The position numbers were made by a program, and so were the translations under genes. A DNA stretch of 64,000 nucleotides. It comes from Pseudomonas sp. QS1027 (lineage in GTDB: Bacteria > Pseudomonadota > Gammaproteobacteria > Pseudomonadales > Pseudomonadaceae). The notes beneath the pieces are model-generated. The model worked only from the letters and a program-made list of their open reading frames with translations, had not been told where the DNA came from and did not search any database. The stretch lies in NCBI RefSeq assembly GCF_002814235.1, contig NZ_PHSU01000018.1:94885-158884 (forward strand), given 5' to 3'. This document shows, piece after piece, positions 33,827 to 41,888 of this stretch (its first letter is position 1; each line of letters opens with the position of its first letter).

Positions 33827-33856
33827 GCTCGGCAGCGTGCCTCTCGGCCTGGGCGG

Positions 33857-35335
33857 TCAGGCCGGACGCTGGCGCACCACCGGTCGCAACAACTCGGTGG
33901 GCGGCATTTCGCAGCTGATCTTGTGCCCCAGCAGGGTCTCGATCGCCGGCAGCTGGTAGGAGTCGTCTTCACCGGCGAAGCTGATGGACACGCCGTCAGC
34001 ACCGGCCCGGCCAGTCCGGCCGATGCGGTGGACGTAGTCGTCCGGCACTTCCGGCAGGGTGAAATTGATCACGTGGCTGATGCCGTCGATATGAATCCCG
34101 CGCCCGGCCACGTCGGTGGCCACCAGCACGCGGATCTTGCCTTCGCGGAAACCTTCCAGGGTCTTGATGCGCTTGTGCTGCGGCACATCGCCGGACAACT
34201 GCGCGGCGTTGACGCCGTCGCGCACCAGGCGCTCCTCGATCCGCCGCACTTCGTCCTTGCGGTTGGCGAAGACCATCACCCGTTCCCAACCATTGTCGGT
34301 GACCAGGTTGTAGAGCAGCTTGTACTTGTCGGCGCCGGCCACGGCGTAGACGTGCTGTTCGACGTTGGCGTTGGCCGGGCTCAGCGCTTCGATCTCGACA
34401 ATGGACGGCTCGGTGGTCCATTGCTTGGCCAGGTTCATCACGTCTTCGGTGAAGGTGGCGGAGAACAGCAGGGTCTGGCGTTCGTTCTTCGGCGGGGTCT
34501 GGCGGATGATCTGCCGGACTTGCGGGATAAAGCCCATGTCGAGCATGCGGTCGGCTTCGTCGAGGACCATCACTTCGACCATGTCCAGGTGCACTTCGCC
34601 GCGCTGGTTGAAGTCCAGCAGGCGGCCGGGGGTGGCAACGAGGATGTCGCAGTGGCGGGCTTCGAGCAGCTTGAGCTGTTTGTCGAAGTCCATGCCACCG
34701 ACGAACTGCATGACGTTGAGGCCTGTGTACTTGGTCAGGTCGGCGGCGTCCTTGGCGATCTGCACCACCAGCTCGCGGGTCGGCGCGATGATCAGCGCCC
34801 GCGGCTCACCCATGTAGCGCTCTTTCGGCGGCGGGGTCTGCAACAGCTGGGTGATGATCGAGATCAGGAACGCGGCGGTCTTGCCGGTGCCGGTCTGGGC
34901 GCGCCCGATGGCGTCCTTGCCGGCCAGGGTGAAACCCAGGACCTGCGCCTGGATCGGCGTGCAATAAGGGAAGCCGAGGTCCTGGATGGCGTGCATCAGC
35001 TCGGGGGCCAGCTTGAAATCGTGGAAGCGGGTCTTGCCTTCCTGGGGCTCGACGACGAAGTCCTCGAGTTTCCAGGGTTTGACGGGAGGCTTCGGCGCTC
35101 GTTCACGGCGCGGTTGCTCGGCTTTCGGCTGTTCGACGCGTGGCGCTTCAACCACAGCAGCGGGCTGTTCCGGGATGGCGGCCGGGGCTTTCGGTTTGGC
35201 GACAGGCTCGGCGCGCTCCGCAGGTTGGCCGTGATGACGGCTATCGGAGTTGGGAACAGGGGCGCTGGAGCCTGGTGCGAGCTGCTCAGCCTCGCTTTTA
35301 CCGAATATTTTTTTGAGTGCTTTGAGCACGGTCAT
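33857..35335 (-). CDS. rhlB: DEAD-box ATP-dependent RNA helicase RhlB
   Basis: RNA helicase that unwinds structured RNA, in many species as part of the RNase E degradosome. The 492 residues begin MTVLKALKKIFGK, then a Pro/Ala/Glu-rich low-complexity stretch to about residue 85. The helicase core has AQTGTGKT (Walker A), PTRELVVQ, DEAD, SAT, and HRIGRTGRAG. The start at 35335 was preferred to an open frame 15 codons longer because the family begins at MTVLKALKK; the ribosome site is weak. It is a single-gene unit with its own terminator. Confidence 0.93.
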   Translation of the reverse strand: MTVLKALKKIFGKSEAEQLAPGSSAPVPNSDSRHHGQPAERAEPVAKPKAPAAIPEQPAAVVEAPRVEQPKAEQPRRERAPKPPVKPWKLEDFVVEPQEGKTRFHDFKLAPELMHAIQDLGFPYCTPIQAQVLGFTLAGKDAIGRAQTGTGKTAAFLISIITQLLQTPPPKERYMGEPRALIIAPTRELVVQIAKDAADLTKYTGLNVMQFVGGMDFDKQLKLLEARHCDILVATPGRLLDFNQRGEVHLDMVEVMVLDEADRMLDMGFIPQVRQIIRQTPPKNERQTLLFSATFTEDVMNLAKQWTTEPSIVEIEALSPANANVEQHVYAVAGADKYKLLYNLVTDNGWERVMVFANRKDEVRRIEERLVRDGVNAAQLSGDVPQHKRIKTLEGFREGKIRVLVATDVAGRGIHIDGISHVINFTLPEVPDDYVHRIGRTGRAGADGVSISFAGEDDSYQLPAIETLLGHKISCEMPPTELLRPVVRQRPA

Positions 35336-35411
35336 CTCGTTAATTTGGTTAAGGAATGTACGCCGGCCAGTGTAATGCAAGAATCGGGCGCGGCGTAGTG
35401 CGTTACCGATA

Positions 35412-36068
35412 TCAGCGCAAACGAGCGGCCAGCCAGGTACCGATGTCCTGGATTTCCTCGGGTAACACTTCGTGGCCCATTGGGTATTCCTGCCATGTCA
35501 CGGTGACATCAAGGCGCTTGAGGTGCTCATAGGCGGTTCGGCCCATGGCGTTCTGGACCACCTCGTCATAGTGGCCATGCAGGCAGAGGGCTGGAATTCG
35601 CTGCTGGCTGGCGGAAAGTTGCAGCGCATCGCTGAAGGTCGGGGCGTAGGTCGAGAGCGCCAGCACGCCGCCGAGGGCGCCTTGCCACTTCAGATAAGCG
35701 GTGTGCAGCACCACGGCGCCGCCCTGGGAAAAGCCCGCGAGGAAGATCCGCGAGGGGTCGATACCCGCGGCCCGCTGGGCTTCCAGCAATTCGATGATGG
35801 TTGCCGCGGATTCTTCAAGCTCCTCGAAACTGATCGAGCGCGCCGGGCTCATGGCCTTGATGTCGTACCAGCTGGGCATGGCGTAGCCGCCATTGATGGT
35901 CACGGCGCGGGTCGGCGCCTGGGGCAGGACGAAGCGTGTGCTCGTCAGGCTCTCTTGCAGCTCCTCGGCCACCGGCAGGAAGTCATATCGGTCTGCCCCC
36001 AGGCCGTGAAGCCAGATAACACAGGCGTCTGCGGTCTTGGCGGGGTGAATGATCAGCGGTTCAGTCAT
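35412..36068 (-). CDS. Carboxylesterase / acyl-protein-thioesterase-like hydrolase (EstB type)
   Basis: Cytoplasmic alpha/beta hydrolase acting on short-chain esters. The 218 residues equal P. fluorescens carboxylesterase II, and the triad falls at the same numbers: Ser114 in GFSQG, Asp168 in HYDEV and His199 in MGHE. The oxyanion region is WLHGLGADRYDF. The start at 36068 has GGAG seven bases upstream and gives the usual beginning; the longer open frame is untranslated upstream sequence. Confidence 0.93.
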   Translation of the reverse strand: MTEPLIIHPAKTADACVIWLHGLGADRYDFLPVAEELQESLTSTRFVLPQAPTRAVTINGGYAMPSWYDIKAMSPARSISFEELEESAATIIELLEAQRAAGIDPSRIFLAGFSQGGAVVLHTAYLKWQGALGGVLALSTYAPTFSDALQLSASQQRIPALCLHGHYDEVVQNAMGRTAYEHLKRLDVTVTWQEYPMGHEVLPEEIQDIGTWLAARLR

Positions 36069-36548
36069 GTGTGCTCCATTAGTGTGCGTGCGCTCCAGAT
36101 GTGTGCGCGGTGATGGTGCGTAAAGAGTGGATTTGTTAATTAAATGTCGCGTTATTGATCGTTTTTCTATTGACCTGTGGCTGAATCGCTTTAGCCGCCA
36201 CTGTGGTACGGGCTTTGCTATGGGAGAACCGAGTGAATGCATTCACCCCTGGCGGTAACACTATCAGTCTACCGCTGGCCGTGGGATAGCAAATGAATCC
36301 GTCTCGGCGGGTTCTGATTCACGTTCGCCGAGGGCCGGCTGGGCTTTAGCGAATCTGGAAAGGGCTGAGGCCCGTTCGGCCCATTTGGTGGGCGGTGAGT
36401 TTTACAGACGGGAGACTTTCTCCTACTAAACTCATAGCTCAAGTCTTTAGCCGCTTGACCCAAAAAAAAGCCAGCACGGGTTAACAACGCCTCATAAGGG
36501 TGCGGCTAGACTCTAGCTCCGACACAACAAGAGCAACTGGAGGTTTGA
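36069..36548. other. Divergent regulatory region between the carboxylesterase and aapJ
   Basis: No gene supported in 480 bp; the open frame at 36269-36487 has no ribosome site or family. A perfect 14-bp palindrome GTGAATGCATTCAC at 36233-36246 is a candidate operator. GGAGG precedes the aapJ start. Confidence 0.55.
36233..36246. promoter_or_regulatory. Perfect 14-bp palindrome, candidate operator
   Basis: GTGAATGCATTCAC lies 165 bases before the carboxylesterase start and about 300 before aapJ. Binding protein unknown. Confidence 0.4.
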
Positions 36549-37580
36549 ATGAAGATGTTGAAATCCACCCTGGCAGTCGTGACTGCAGCCGTCGTACTGG
36601 GCGTCAGCGGTTTCGCGCAAGCGGGCGCTACCCTGGATGCCGTACAGAAGAAGGGTTTTGTTCAGTGTGGCGTGAGTGACGGCTTGCCGGGCTTCTCGGT
36701 GCCTGATGCTTCCGGCAAGATCGTCGGTATCGACGCTGACGTCTGTCGTGCCGTGGCCGCTGCCGTTTTCGGCGACGCGACCAAGGTCAAGTTCAGCCAG
36801 TTGAACGCCAAGGAGCGCTTCACCGCGCTGCAATCCGGCGAAATCGACATCCTGTCGCGTAACACCACCATGACCAGCTCCCGCGACGCCGGCATGGGCC
36901 TGAAATTCCCGGGCTTCATCACCTACTACGATGGCGTCGGCTTCCTGGCCAACACCAAACTGGGCGTGAAAAGTGCCAAGGAACTGGATGGCGCGACCAT
37001 CTGCATCCAGGCCGGTACCACCACCGAGCTGAACGTGTCCGACTACTTCCGCGCCAATGGCCTGAAGTACACCCCGATCACCTTCGACACCTCCGACGAA
37101 AGCGCCAAGTCGCTGGAATCCGGTCGTTGTGACGTACTGACCTCGGACAAATCCCAGCTGTTCGCCCAGCGCAGCAAGCTGGCTTCGCCGAAGGACTACG
37201 TGGTACTGCCGGAAACCATCTCCAAGGAGCCTCTGGGCCCAGTGGTGCGTAACGGCGACGACGAGTGGCTGGCCATCGTGCGTTGGGTCGGCTACGCGCT
37301 GCTCAACACCGAAGAAGCCGGTATCACTTCGAAAAACGTCCTGGAAGAAGCCAAGTCGACCAAGAACCCGGACGTTGCTCGTCTGCTGGGCGCCGACGGC
37401 GAATACGGCAAGGACCTGAAACTGCCGAAGGATTGGGTCGTCAAGATCGTTTCCCAGGTCGGTAACTACGGCGAGATCTTCGAGAAGAACCTCGGCAAGA
37501 GCACTCCCCTGGAAATCGACCGTGGCCTGAACGCTCTGTGGACCAAGGGCGGCATTCAATACGCACCACCTGTGCGCTGA
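36549..37580 (+). CDS. aapJ: General L-amino acid ABC transporter, periplasmic binding protein AapJ
   Basis: Catches amino acids in the periplasm for the AapQMP membrane complex. The 343 residues start with a signal peptide ending AQA. Typical stretches are QKKGFVQCGVSDGLPGFS, GIDADVCRAVAAAVFGD, LNAKERFTALQSGEIDILSRNTT and GTTTELNVSDYF. GGAGG stands before the ATG. A 12-bp hairpin follows the stop, as often seen where the binding protein must be made in excess over the permease. Confidence 0.95.
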   Translation: MKMLKSTLAVVTAAVVLGVSGFAQAGATLDAVQKKGFVQCGVSDGLPGFSVPDASGKIVGIDADVCRAVAAAVFGDATKVKFSQLNAKERFTALQSGEIDILSRNTTMTSSRDAGMGLKFPGFITYYDGVGFLANTKLGVKSAKELDGATICIQAGTTTELNVSDYFRANGLKYTPITFDTSDESAKSLESGRCDVLTSDKSQLFAQRSKLASPKDYVVLPETISKEPLGPVVRNGDDEWLAIVRWVGYALLNTEEAGITSKNVLEEAKSTKNPDVARLLGADGEYGKDLKLPKDWVVKIVSQVGNYGEIFEKNLGKSTPLEIDRGLNALWTKGGIQYAPPVR

Positions 37581-37587
37581 TTGACCT

Positions 37588-37616
37588 ATCGCCCGGCAGG
37601 CCAACTGCCGGGCGAT
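37588..37616 (+). promoter_or_regulatory. Intercistronic hairpin between aapJ and aapQ
   Basis: Perfect 12-bp stem (ATCGCCCGGCAG and its complement) with a 5-base loop, not followed directly by a T run. Likely stabilises aapJ mRNA or lowers transcription into aapQ. Confidence 0.75.
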
Positions 37617-37646
37617 GTTCTTGTTCCGTTTTTCCTGGGGCACTTC

Positions 37647-38828
37647 ATGCAAAATAAAATCGGCGCACCCAAGCAGAGACTCAGTCTCAGCGACCCCAAA
37701 GTGCGTGCGTGGCTATTTCAGATCATCACGATTGTCGCGGTGGTCTCGTTGGGCTGGTACCTGTTTCACAATACCCAGACCAACCTGCAACACCGGGGCA
37801 TCACCTCGGGTTTCGGCTTTCTTGAGCGCAGTGCCGGTTTCGGCATCGCTCAGCACCTGATCGACTACACCGAATCGGACAGCTATGCCCGGGTGTTTGT
37901 CATCGGTCTGCTCAACACCCTGCTGGTGACGGTGATCGGCGTGATCCTGGCAACCCTGCTGGGTTTCATCATCGGCGTCTCGCGACTGTCGTCGAACTGG
38001 GTGATCAACAAGCTGGCCACCGTCTATATCGAGGTGTTCCGCAACATTCCGCCGTTGCTGCAGATCCTGTTCTGGTACTTCGCGGTGTTCCTGACCATGC
38101 CGGGACCGCGCAACAGCCATAACTTCGGTGACATGTTCTTCGTCAGCAGCCGTGGCCTGAACATGCCGGCGGCCATTGCCTCCAACGGTTTCTGGCCGTT
38201 CGTGATCAGCGTCGTGCTGGCCATCGTGGCCACCGTGCTGATGAGCCGCTGGGCGACCAAGCGTTTCGAAGAAACCGGCGTGCCGTTCCACAAGTTCTGG
38301 GTCGGCCTGGCGTTGATGGTGGTGATCCCGGCGTTGTGTGCCCTGATCTTCGGTGCCCCCGTGCATTGGGAAATGCCCACGCTGCAAGGGTTCAACTTCG
38401 TTGGCGGTTGGGTATTGATCCCTGAGTTGCTGGCCTTGACCCTGGCCCTGACGGTGTACACCGCGGCGTTCATCGCCGAGATCGTGCGCTCGGGCATCAA
38501 GTCGGTCAGCCACGGTCAGACCGAGGCGGCGCGTTCCCTGGGCCTGCGTAACGGTCCGACCCTGCGCAAGGTGATCATCCCGCAAGCCCTGCGCGTGATC
38601 ATTCCACCGCTGACCAGCCAATACCTGAACCTGGCGAAGAACTCGTCCCTGGCCGCCGGTATCGGTTACCCGGAAATGGTTTCGCTGTTTGCCGGTACGG
38701 TGCTGAACCAGACCGGGCAGGCCATCGAAGTCATTGCCATCACCATGAGCGTGTACCTGGCGATCAGTATCAGCATTTCCCTGCTGATGAACTGGTACAA
38801 CAAGCGCATTGCGCTGATCGAGCGGTGA
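37647..38828 (+). CDS. aapQ: General L-amino acid ABC transporter permease AapQ
   Basis: Inner-membrane permease of the Aap transporter. The 393-residue protein has multiple hydrophobic helices, with the HEAA-type pore family region VIGLLNTLLVTVIGVILATL, FRNIPPLLQILFWYF and the cytoplasmic loop EAARSLGLRNGPTLRKVIIPQ. The start at 37647 (MQNKIGAPKQ) fits the family; the open frame extends 22 codons upstream into the hairpin. It is ten bases from aapM. Confidence 0.94.
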   Translation: MQNKIGAPKQRLSLSDPKVRAWLFQIITIVAVVSLGWYLFHNTQTNLQHRGITSGFGFLERSAGFGIAQHLIDYTESDSYARVFVIGLLNTLLVTVIGVILATLLGFIIGVSRLSSNWVINKLATVYIEVFRNIPPLLQILFWYFAVFLTMPGPRNSHNFGDMFFVSSRGLNMPAAIASNGFWPFVISVVLAIVATVLMSRWATKRFEETGVPFHKFWVGLALMVVIPALCALIFGAPVHWEMPTLQGFNFVGGWVLIPELLALTLALTVYTAAFIAEIVRSGIKSVSHGQTEAARSLGLRNGPTLRKVIIPQALRVIIPPLTSQYLNLAKNSSLAAGIGYPEMVSLFAGTVLNQTGQAIEVIAITMSVYLAISISISLLMNWYNKRIALIER

Positions 38829-38838
38829 GGAAACGCCC

Positions 38839-39936
38839 ATGAGTTCGCATACTTTCAAACCCGACATGCCACCACCGAGCAACAGTATCGGTGTGGTGGC
38901 GTGGATGCGGGCGAACATGTTCTCCAGCTGGCTCAACACGCTGCTGACCCTGTTTGCCTTCTACCTGATCTACCTGATCGTCCCGCCGCTGCTGCACTGG
39001 GCCATCCTGGACGCCAACTGGGTCGGTACCACCCGCGCCGACTGCACCAAGAGCGGTGCCTGCTGGGTGTTTATCGAGCAGCGTTTCGGCCAGTTCATGT
39101 ATGGCTACTACCCGCCCGTGATGCGCTGGCGCGTGGACCTGACCGTGTTGCTGGCGATCATCGGCGTGGCGCCGTTGTTCATCCCGCGCTTCCCGCGCAA
39201 GGCGATCTACGGCCTGAGCTTCCTGGTGCTGTACCCGATCATCGCCTTCACCCTGCTGCGCGGCGGTTACCTGGGCCTGCCCAGCGTTGCCACCACCGAG
39301 TGGGGCGGCCTGATGCTGACCCTGGTCATCGCCACCGTCGGTATCGCCGGGGCCTTGCCGCTGGGGATCATGCTGGCGTTGGGGCGGCGTTCGAACATGC
39401 CGGCGGTGAAGGTGGTCTGCGTGACCTTCATCGAGTTCTGGCGTGGCGTGCCGTTGATCACCGTGCTGTTCATGTCCTCGGTGATGCTGCCGTTGTTCCT
39501 GCCTGAAGGCATGAACTTCGACAAGCTGCTGCGGGCGTTGATCGGCGTGATCCTGTTCCAGTCGGCCTATGTCGCCGAAGTGGTTCGCGGTGGTCTGCAA
39601 GCCATTCCCAAGGGGCAGTACGAAGCCGCTGCCGCCATGGGCCTGGGCTACTGGCGCGCGATGGGCCTGGTGATTCTGCCGCAAGCCTTGAAGCTGGTGA
39701 TCCCGGGGATCGTCAACACCGTGATTGCGCTGTTCAAGGATACGAGCCTGGTGATCATCATCGGTCTGTTCGACCTGCTCAACAGCGTCAAGCAAGCCGC
39801 CGCCGACCCGAAATGGCTGGGCATGGCCACTGAAGGCTACGTATTCGCCGCCCTGGTGTTCTGGATTTTCTGTTTTGGTATGTCCCGCTATTCCATGCAT
39901 TTGGAACGCAAGCTGGACACAGGCCACAAGCGTTAG
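38839..39936 (+). CDS. aapM: General L-amino acid ABC transporter permease AapM
   Basis: Second permease of the Aap transporter, pairing with AapQ. The 365 residues carry several membrane helices, the family stretch FWRGVPLITVLFMSSVMLPLF and the coupling loop EAAAAMGLGYWRAMGLVILPQ. A soluble-side segment with two Cys (TRADCTKSGACWVF) is typical of AapM. It is ten bases from aapP on its 3' side. Confidence 0.95.
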   Translation: MSSHTFKPDMPPPSNSIGVVAWMRANMFSSWLNTLLTLFAFYLIYLIVPPLLHWAILDANWVGTTRADCTKSGACWVFIEQRFGQFMYGYYPPVMRWRVDLTVLLAIIGVAPLFIPRFPRKAIYGLSFLVLYPIIAFTLLRGGYLGLPSVATTEWGGLMLTLVIATVGIAGALPLGIMLALGRRSNMPAVKVVCVTFIEFWRGVPLITVLFMSSVMLPLFLPEGMNFDKLLRALIGVILFQSAYVAEVVRGGLQAIPKGQYEAAAAMGLGYWRAMGLVILPQALKLVIPGIVNTVIALFKDTSLVIIIGLFDLLNSVKQAAADPKWLGMATEGYVFAALVFWIFCFGMSRYSMHLERKLDTGHKR

Positions 39937-39946
39937 GAGTTTTTTC

Positions 39947-40711
39947 ATGAGTGAAGCGATCAAACAGCCTGTGAGTCCTGAAGGCATTATTCAGATGCAG
40001 GGCGTGAACAAGTGGTACGGCCAGTTCCACGTGTTGAAAGACATCAACCTGAACGTCAAGCAGGGCGAGCGTATCGTCCTCTGCGGCCCGTCGGGTTCGG
40101 GCAAGTCGACCACCATCCGCTGCCTCAACCGTCTGGAAGAGCACCAGCAGGGCCGCATCGTGGTCGATGGCGTGGAGCTGACCAACGACCTCAAGCAGAT
40201 CGAAGCGATCCGTCGTGAAGTCGGCATGGTGTTCCAGCACTTCAACCTGTTCCCGCACCTGACCATCCTGCAGAACTGCACCCTGGCACCGATGTGGGTG
40301 CGCAAGATGCCCAAGCGCCAGGCGGAAGAGATCGCCATGCATTACCTGGAGCGCGTGCGTATCCCGGAGCAGGCCCACAAGTTCCCGGGCCAGTTGTCCG
40401 GTGGTCAGCAGCAGCGTGTGGCGATTGCTCGTGCCTTGTGCATGAAGCCGAAAATCATGCTGTTCGACGAGCCGACCTCGGCACTCGACCCGGAAATGGT
40501 GAAAGAGGTTCTGGATACCATGATCGGCCTGGCCGAAGACGGTATGACCATGCTCTGCGTAACCCACGAAATGGGCTTCGCCCGTACCGTGGCGAACCGC
40601 GTGATCTTCATGGACAAGGGCGAAATCGTCGAACAGGCCGCGCCGAACGACTTCTTCGACAACCCGCAGAATGATCGGACCAAGCTGTTCCTGAGCCAGA
40701 TCCTGCATTGA
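39947..40711 (+). CDS. aapP: General L-amino acid ABC transporter ATPase AapP
   Basis: Cytoplasmic ATPase that powers uptake through AapQ/AapM. The 254 residues show Walker A GPSGSGKST, the Q loop in VFQHFNLFPHLT, signature LSGGQQQR, Walker B IMLFDEPTSALDP and switch His in VTHEMGFA. The ATG at 39947 has AGGAG upstream. It is the last gene of aapJQMP and a strong terminator follows. Confidence 0.97.
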   Translation: MSEAIKQPVSPEGIIQMQGVNKWYGQFHVLKDINLNVKQGERIVLCGPSGSGKSTTIRCLNRLEEHQQGRIVVDGVELTNDLKQIEAIRREVGMVFQHFNLFPHLTILQNCTLAPMWVRKMPKRQAEEIAMHYLERVRIPEQAHKFPGQLSGGQQQRVAIARALCMKPKIMLFDEPTSALDPEMVKEVLDTMIGLAEDGMTMLCVTHEMGFARTVANRVIFMDKGEIVEQAAPNDFFDNPQNDRTKLFLSQILH

Positions 40712-40730
40712 TCGGCTGACGTTGAATGAA

Positions 40731-40758
40731 AAACCCGGACCTGGTCCGGGTTTTTTTT
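40731..40758 (+). terminator. Terminator of aapJQMP
   Basis: AAACCCGGAC/GTCCGGGTTT stem with a 3-base loop, then a T run of eight in all. Confidence 0.93.
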
Positions 40759-40774
40759 GCCTGGGTTTTATCGA

Positions 40775-41014
40775 TCAGGTGAGTGGATATCGATCCAGAG
40801 GGCGCCTCAATGAATAAACAAGCTCATCGCTGACGTCTGAGTAGCGCTGGGCACTTTCAGGATCAAGCTCGATCTCCGAGCAGGCTTCGCACTGCCAGCC
40901 CGAGAGCAGGGGGACCGATGCTCTCAACGCTTTTAAATCGATTTCTACGTCCCGATCTTCAAACCTGTACATGACGTTGCTTGTGCCGCAGCTGACGCAG
41001 TCCTGTCGTTTCAT
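40775..41014 (-). CDS. YgiT/MqsA-type zinc-finger protein, truncated antitoxin-like
   Basis: Short protein (79 residues) with two Cys pairs, C6/C9 (CVSC) and C42/C45 (CEAC), spaced as in the zinc-binding N-domain of MqsA antitoxins. GWQCEACSEIELDPESAQRYSD matches that domain well in pattern. The DNA-binding HTH half of MqsA (usually to about 130 residues) is missing, because the frame ends just before the aap terminator. AAAGGAG gives a good ribosome site. Upstream there is no intact toxin, only a possible relic. It may be an orphan antitoxin fragment or a stand-alone zinc-ribbon protein. Confidence 0.75.
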   Translation of the reverse strand: MKRQDCVSCGTSNVMYRFEDRDVEIDLKALRASVPLLSGWQCEACSEIELDPESAQRYSDVSDELVYSLRRPLDRYPLT

Positions 41015-41133
41015 GGCTCTTTCTCCTTTGAAGGAGATACCTGAGGCCCCCCGATGGGGCAGTGACCGTTGATGTAGCAGGTCTAAAAGCTATCTGCTCA
41101 GGCTGGTTTTTAGATAGGCGGCGTCTTCTCCAT
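41015..41133 (-). pseudogene. Possible remnant of an mqsR-like toxin gene
   Basis: Read on the minus strand, MEKTP (from ATG at 41133) resembles the MEKxTPH start of MqsR toxins. ISFKGE just before the zinc-finger gene resembles the VSFKE(K/L) end. About 120 bp remain of an expected 300, with stops between. Speculative. Confidence 0.3.
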
Positions 41134-41228
41134 CTCCTGTAGGAAACGTTGGTTCTTGAACTCGAAGTCAGGTTTGGAGTAACCTTTCGGAAAATTCATC
41201 CTATGACTGGATGTTAGGGCTACTCTTC

Positions 41229-41888
41229 ATGTCTCAAAGCATTCCCCTTGTCAAACGCTCCCTGGTCGACCAGGCCCTGGAGCAATTGCGTGAACGCATT
41301 ACCCGTGGCACCTGGGCCGTGGGCGAGCGGCTGCCTACCGAGCCGGAACTGGCCGCGGAGCTGGGCATCAGCCGTAACACCATGCGGGAAGCCCTGCGAG
41401 TGTTGGCGTTTTCCGGGTTGATCGAGATTCGCCAGGGCGACGGCAGCTATCTGCGAGCGACCATCGATCCTCTGGCGACCATGCAGGCGTTGTCGCGCTG
41501 TTCCCTCGACCAGGCCCGCGAGACGCGGCACAGCTTTGAAGTCGAGGCCGTCGGCCTGGCGGCCCTGCGGCGTACCGAGGAAGATCTCAAGGGGTTGCGC
41601 GAGGCCTTGCATGTCAGCGGTGACCACTATCACGGCGATCTCGACAGCTTTATCAGTTGCGACCTGGTGTTTCATCAGCGCCTGATCGACGCCGCGCACA
41701 ACCCGATGCTCAGCGAGCTGTACCGCTACTTTTCCAGCGTGATCGCCGGCGCCCTGCGCCAGACCCTGGATATCACCCCCCGTCGTCAATCGGTGTTCGA
41801 CCTGCATGTCGCCTTGCTCGAAGCGGTGGAGCAACAGGACCCCGAGCGCGCCAAGGCCTTGTGCCGGAGCTTGATCAATGAACCTTGA
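41229..41888 (+). CDS. GntR/FadR-family transcriptional regulator (FCD domain)
   Basis: DNA-binding regulator with an N-terminal winged helix (about 10-75: RLPTEPELAAELGISRNTMREALRVL) and a C-terminal helical FCD ligand domain with metal-binding-type His residues (DLVFHQRLIDAAHN and DLHVALLEAV). The 219-residue form from ATG 41229 fits the family better than the ATG at 41211. Its end overlaps the MFS transporter by 11 bases, so it probably controls that transporter in answer to a small carboxylate or related ligand. Confidence 0.9.
   Translation: MSQSIPLVKRSLVDQALEQLRERITRGTWAVGERLPTEPELAAELGISRNTMREALRVLAFSGLIEIRQGDGSYLRATIDPLATMQALSRCSLDQARETRHSFEVEAVGLAALRRTEEDLKGLREALHVSGDHYHGDLDSFISCDLVFHQRLIDAAHNPMLSELYRYFSSVIAGALRQTLDITPRRQSVFDLHVALLEAVEQQDPERAKALCRSLINEP

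Noticed and set aside
36269..36487. 72-codon minus-strand ORF between the esterase and aapJ
   Set aside because: No ribosome site, low-complexity end, lies in a control region.
41110..41199. 29-codon minus-strand ORF upstream of the zinc-finger gene
   Set aside because: Too short and unknown; better explained, if at all, as part of a decayed toxin gene.
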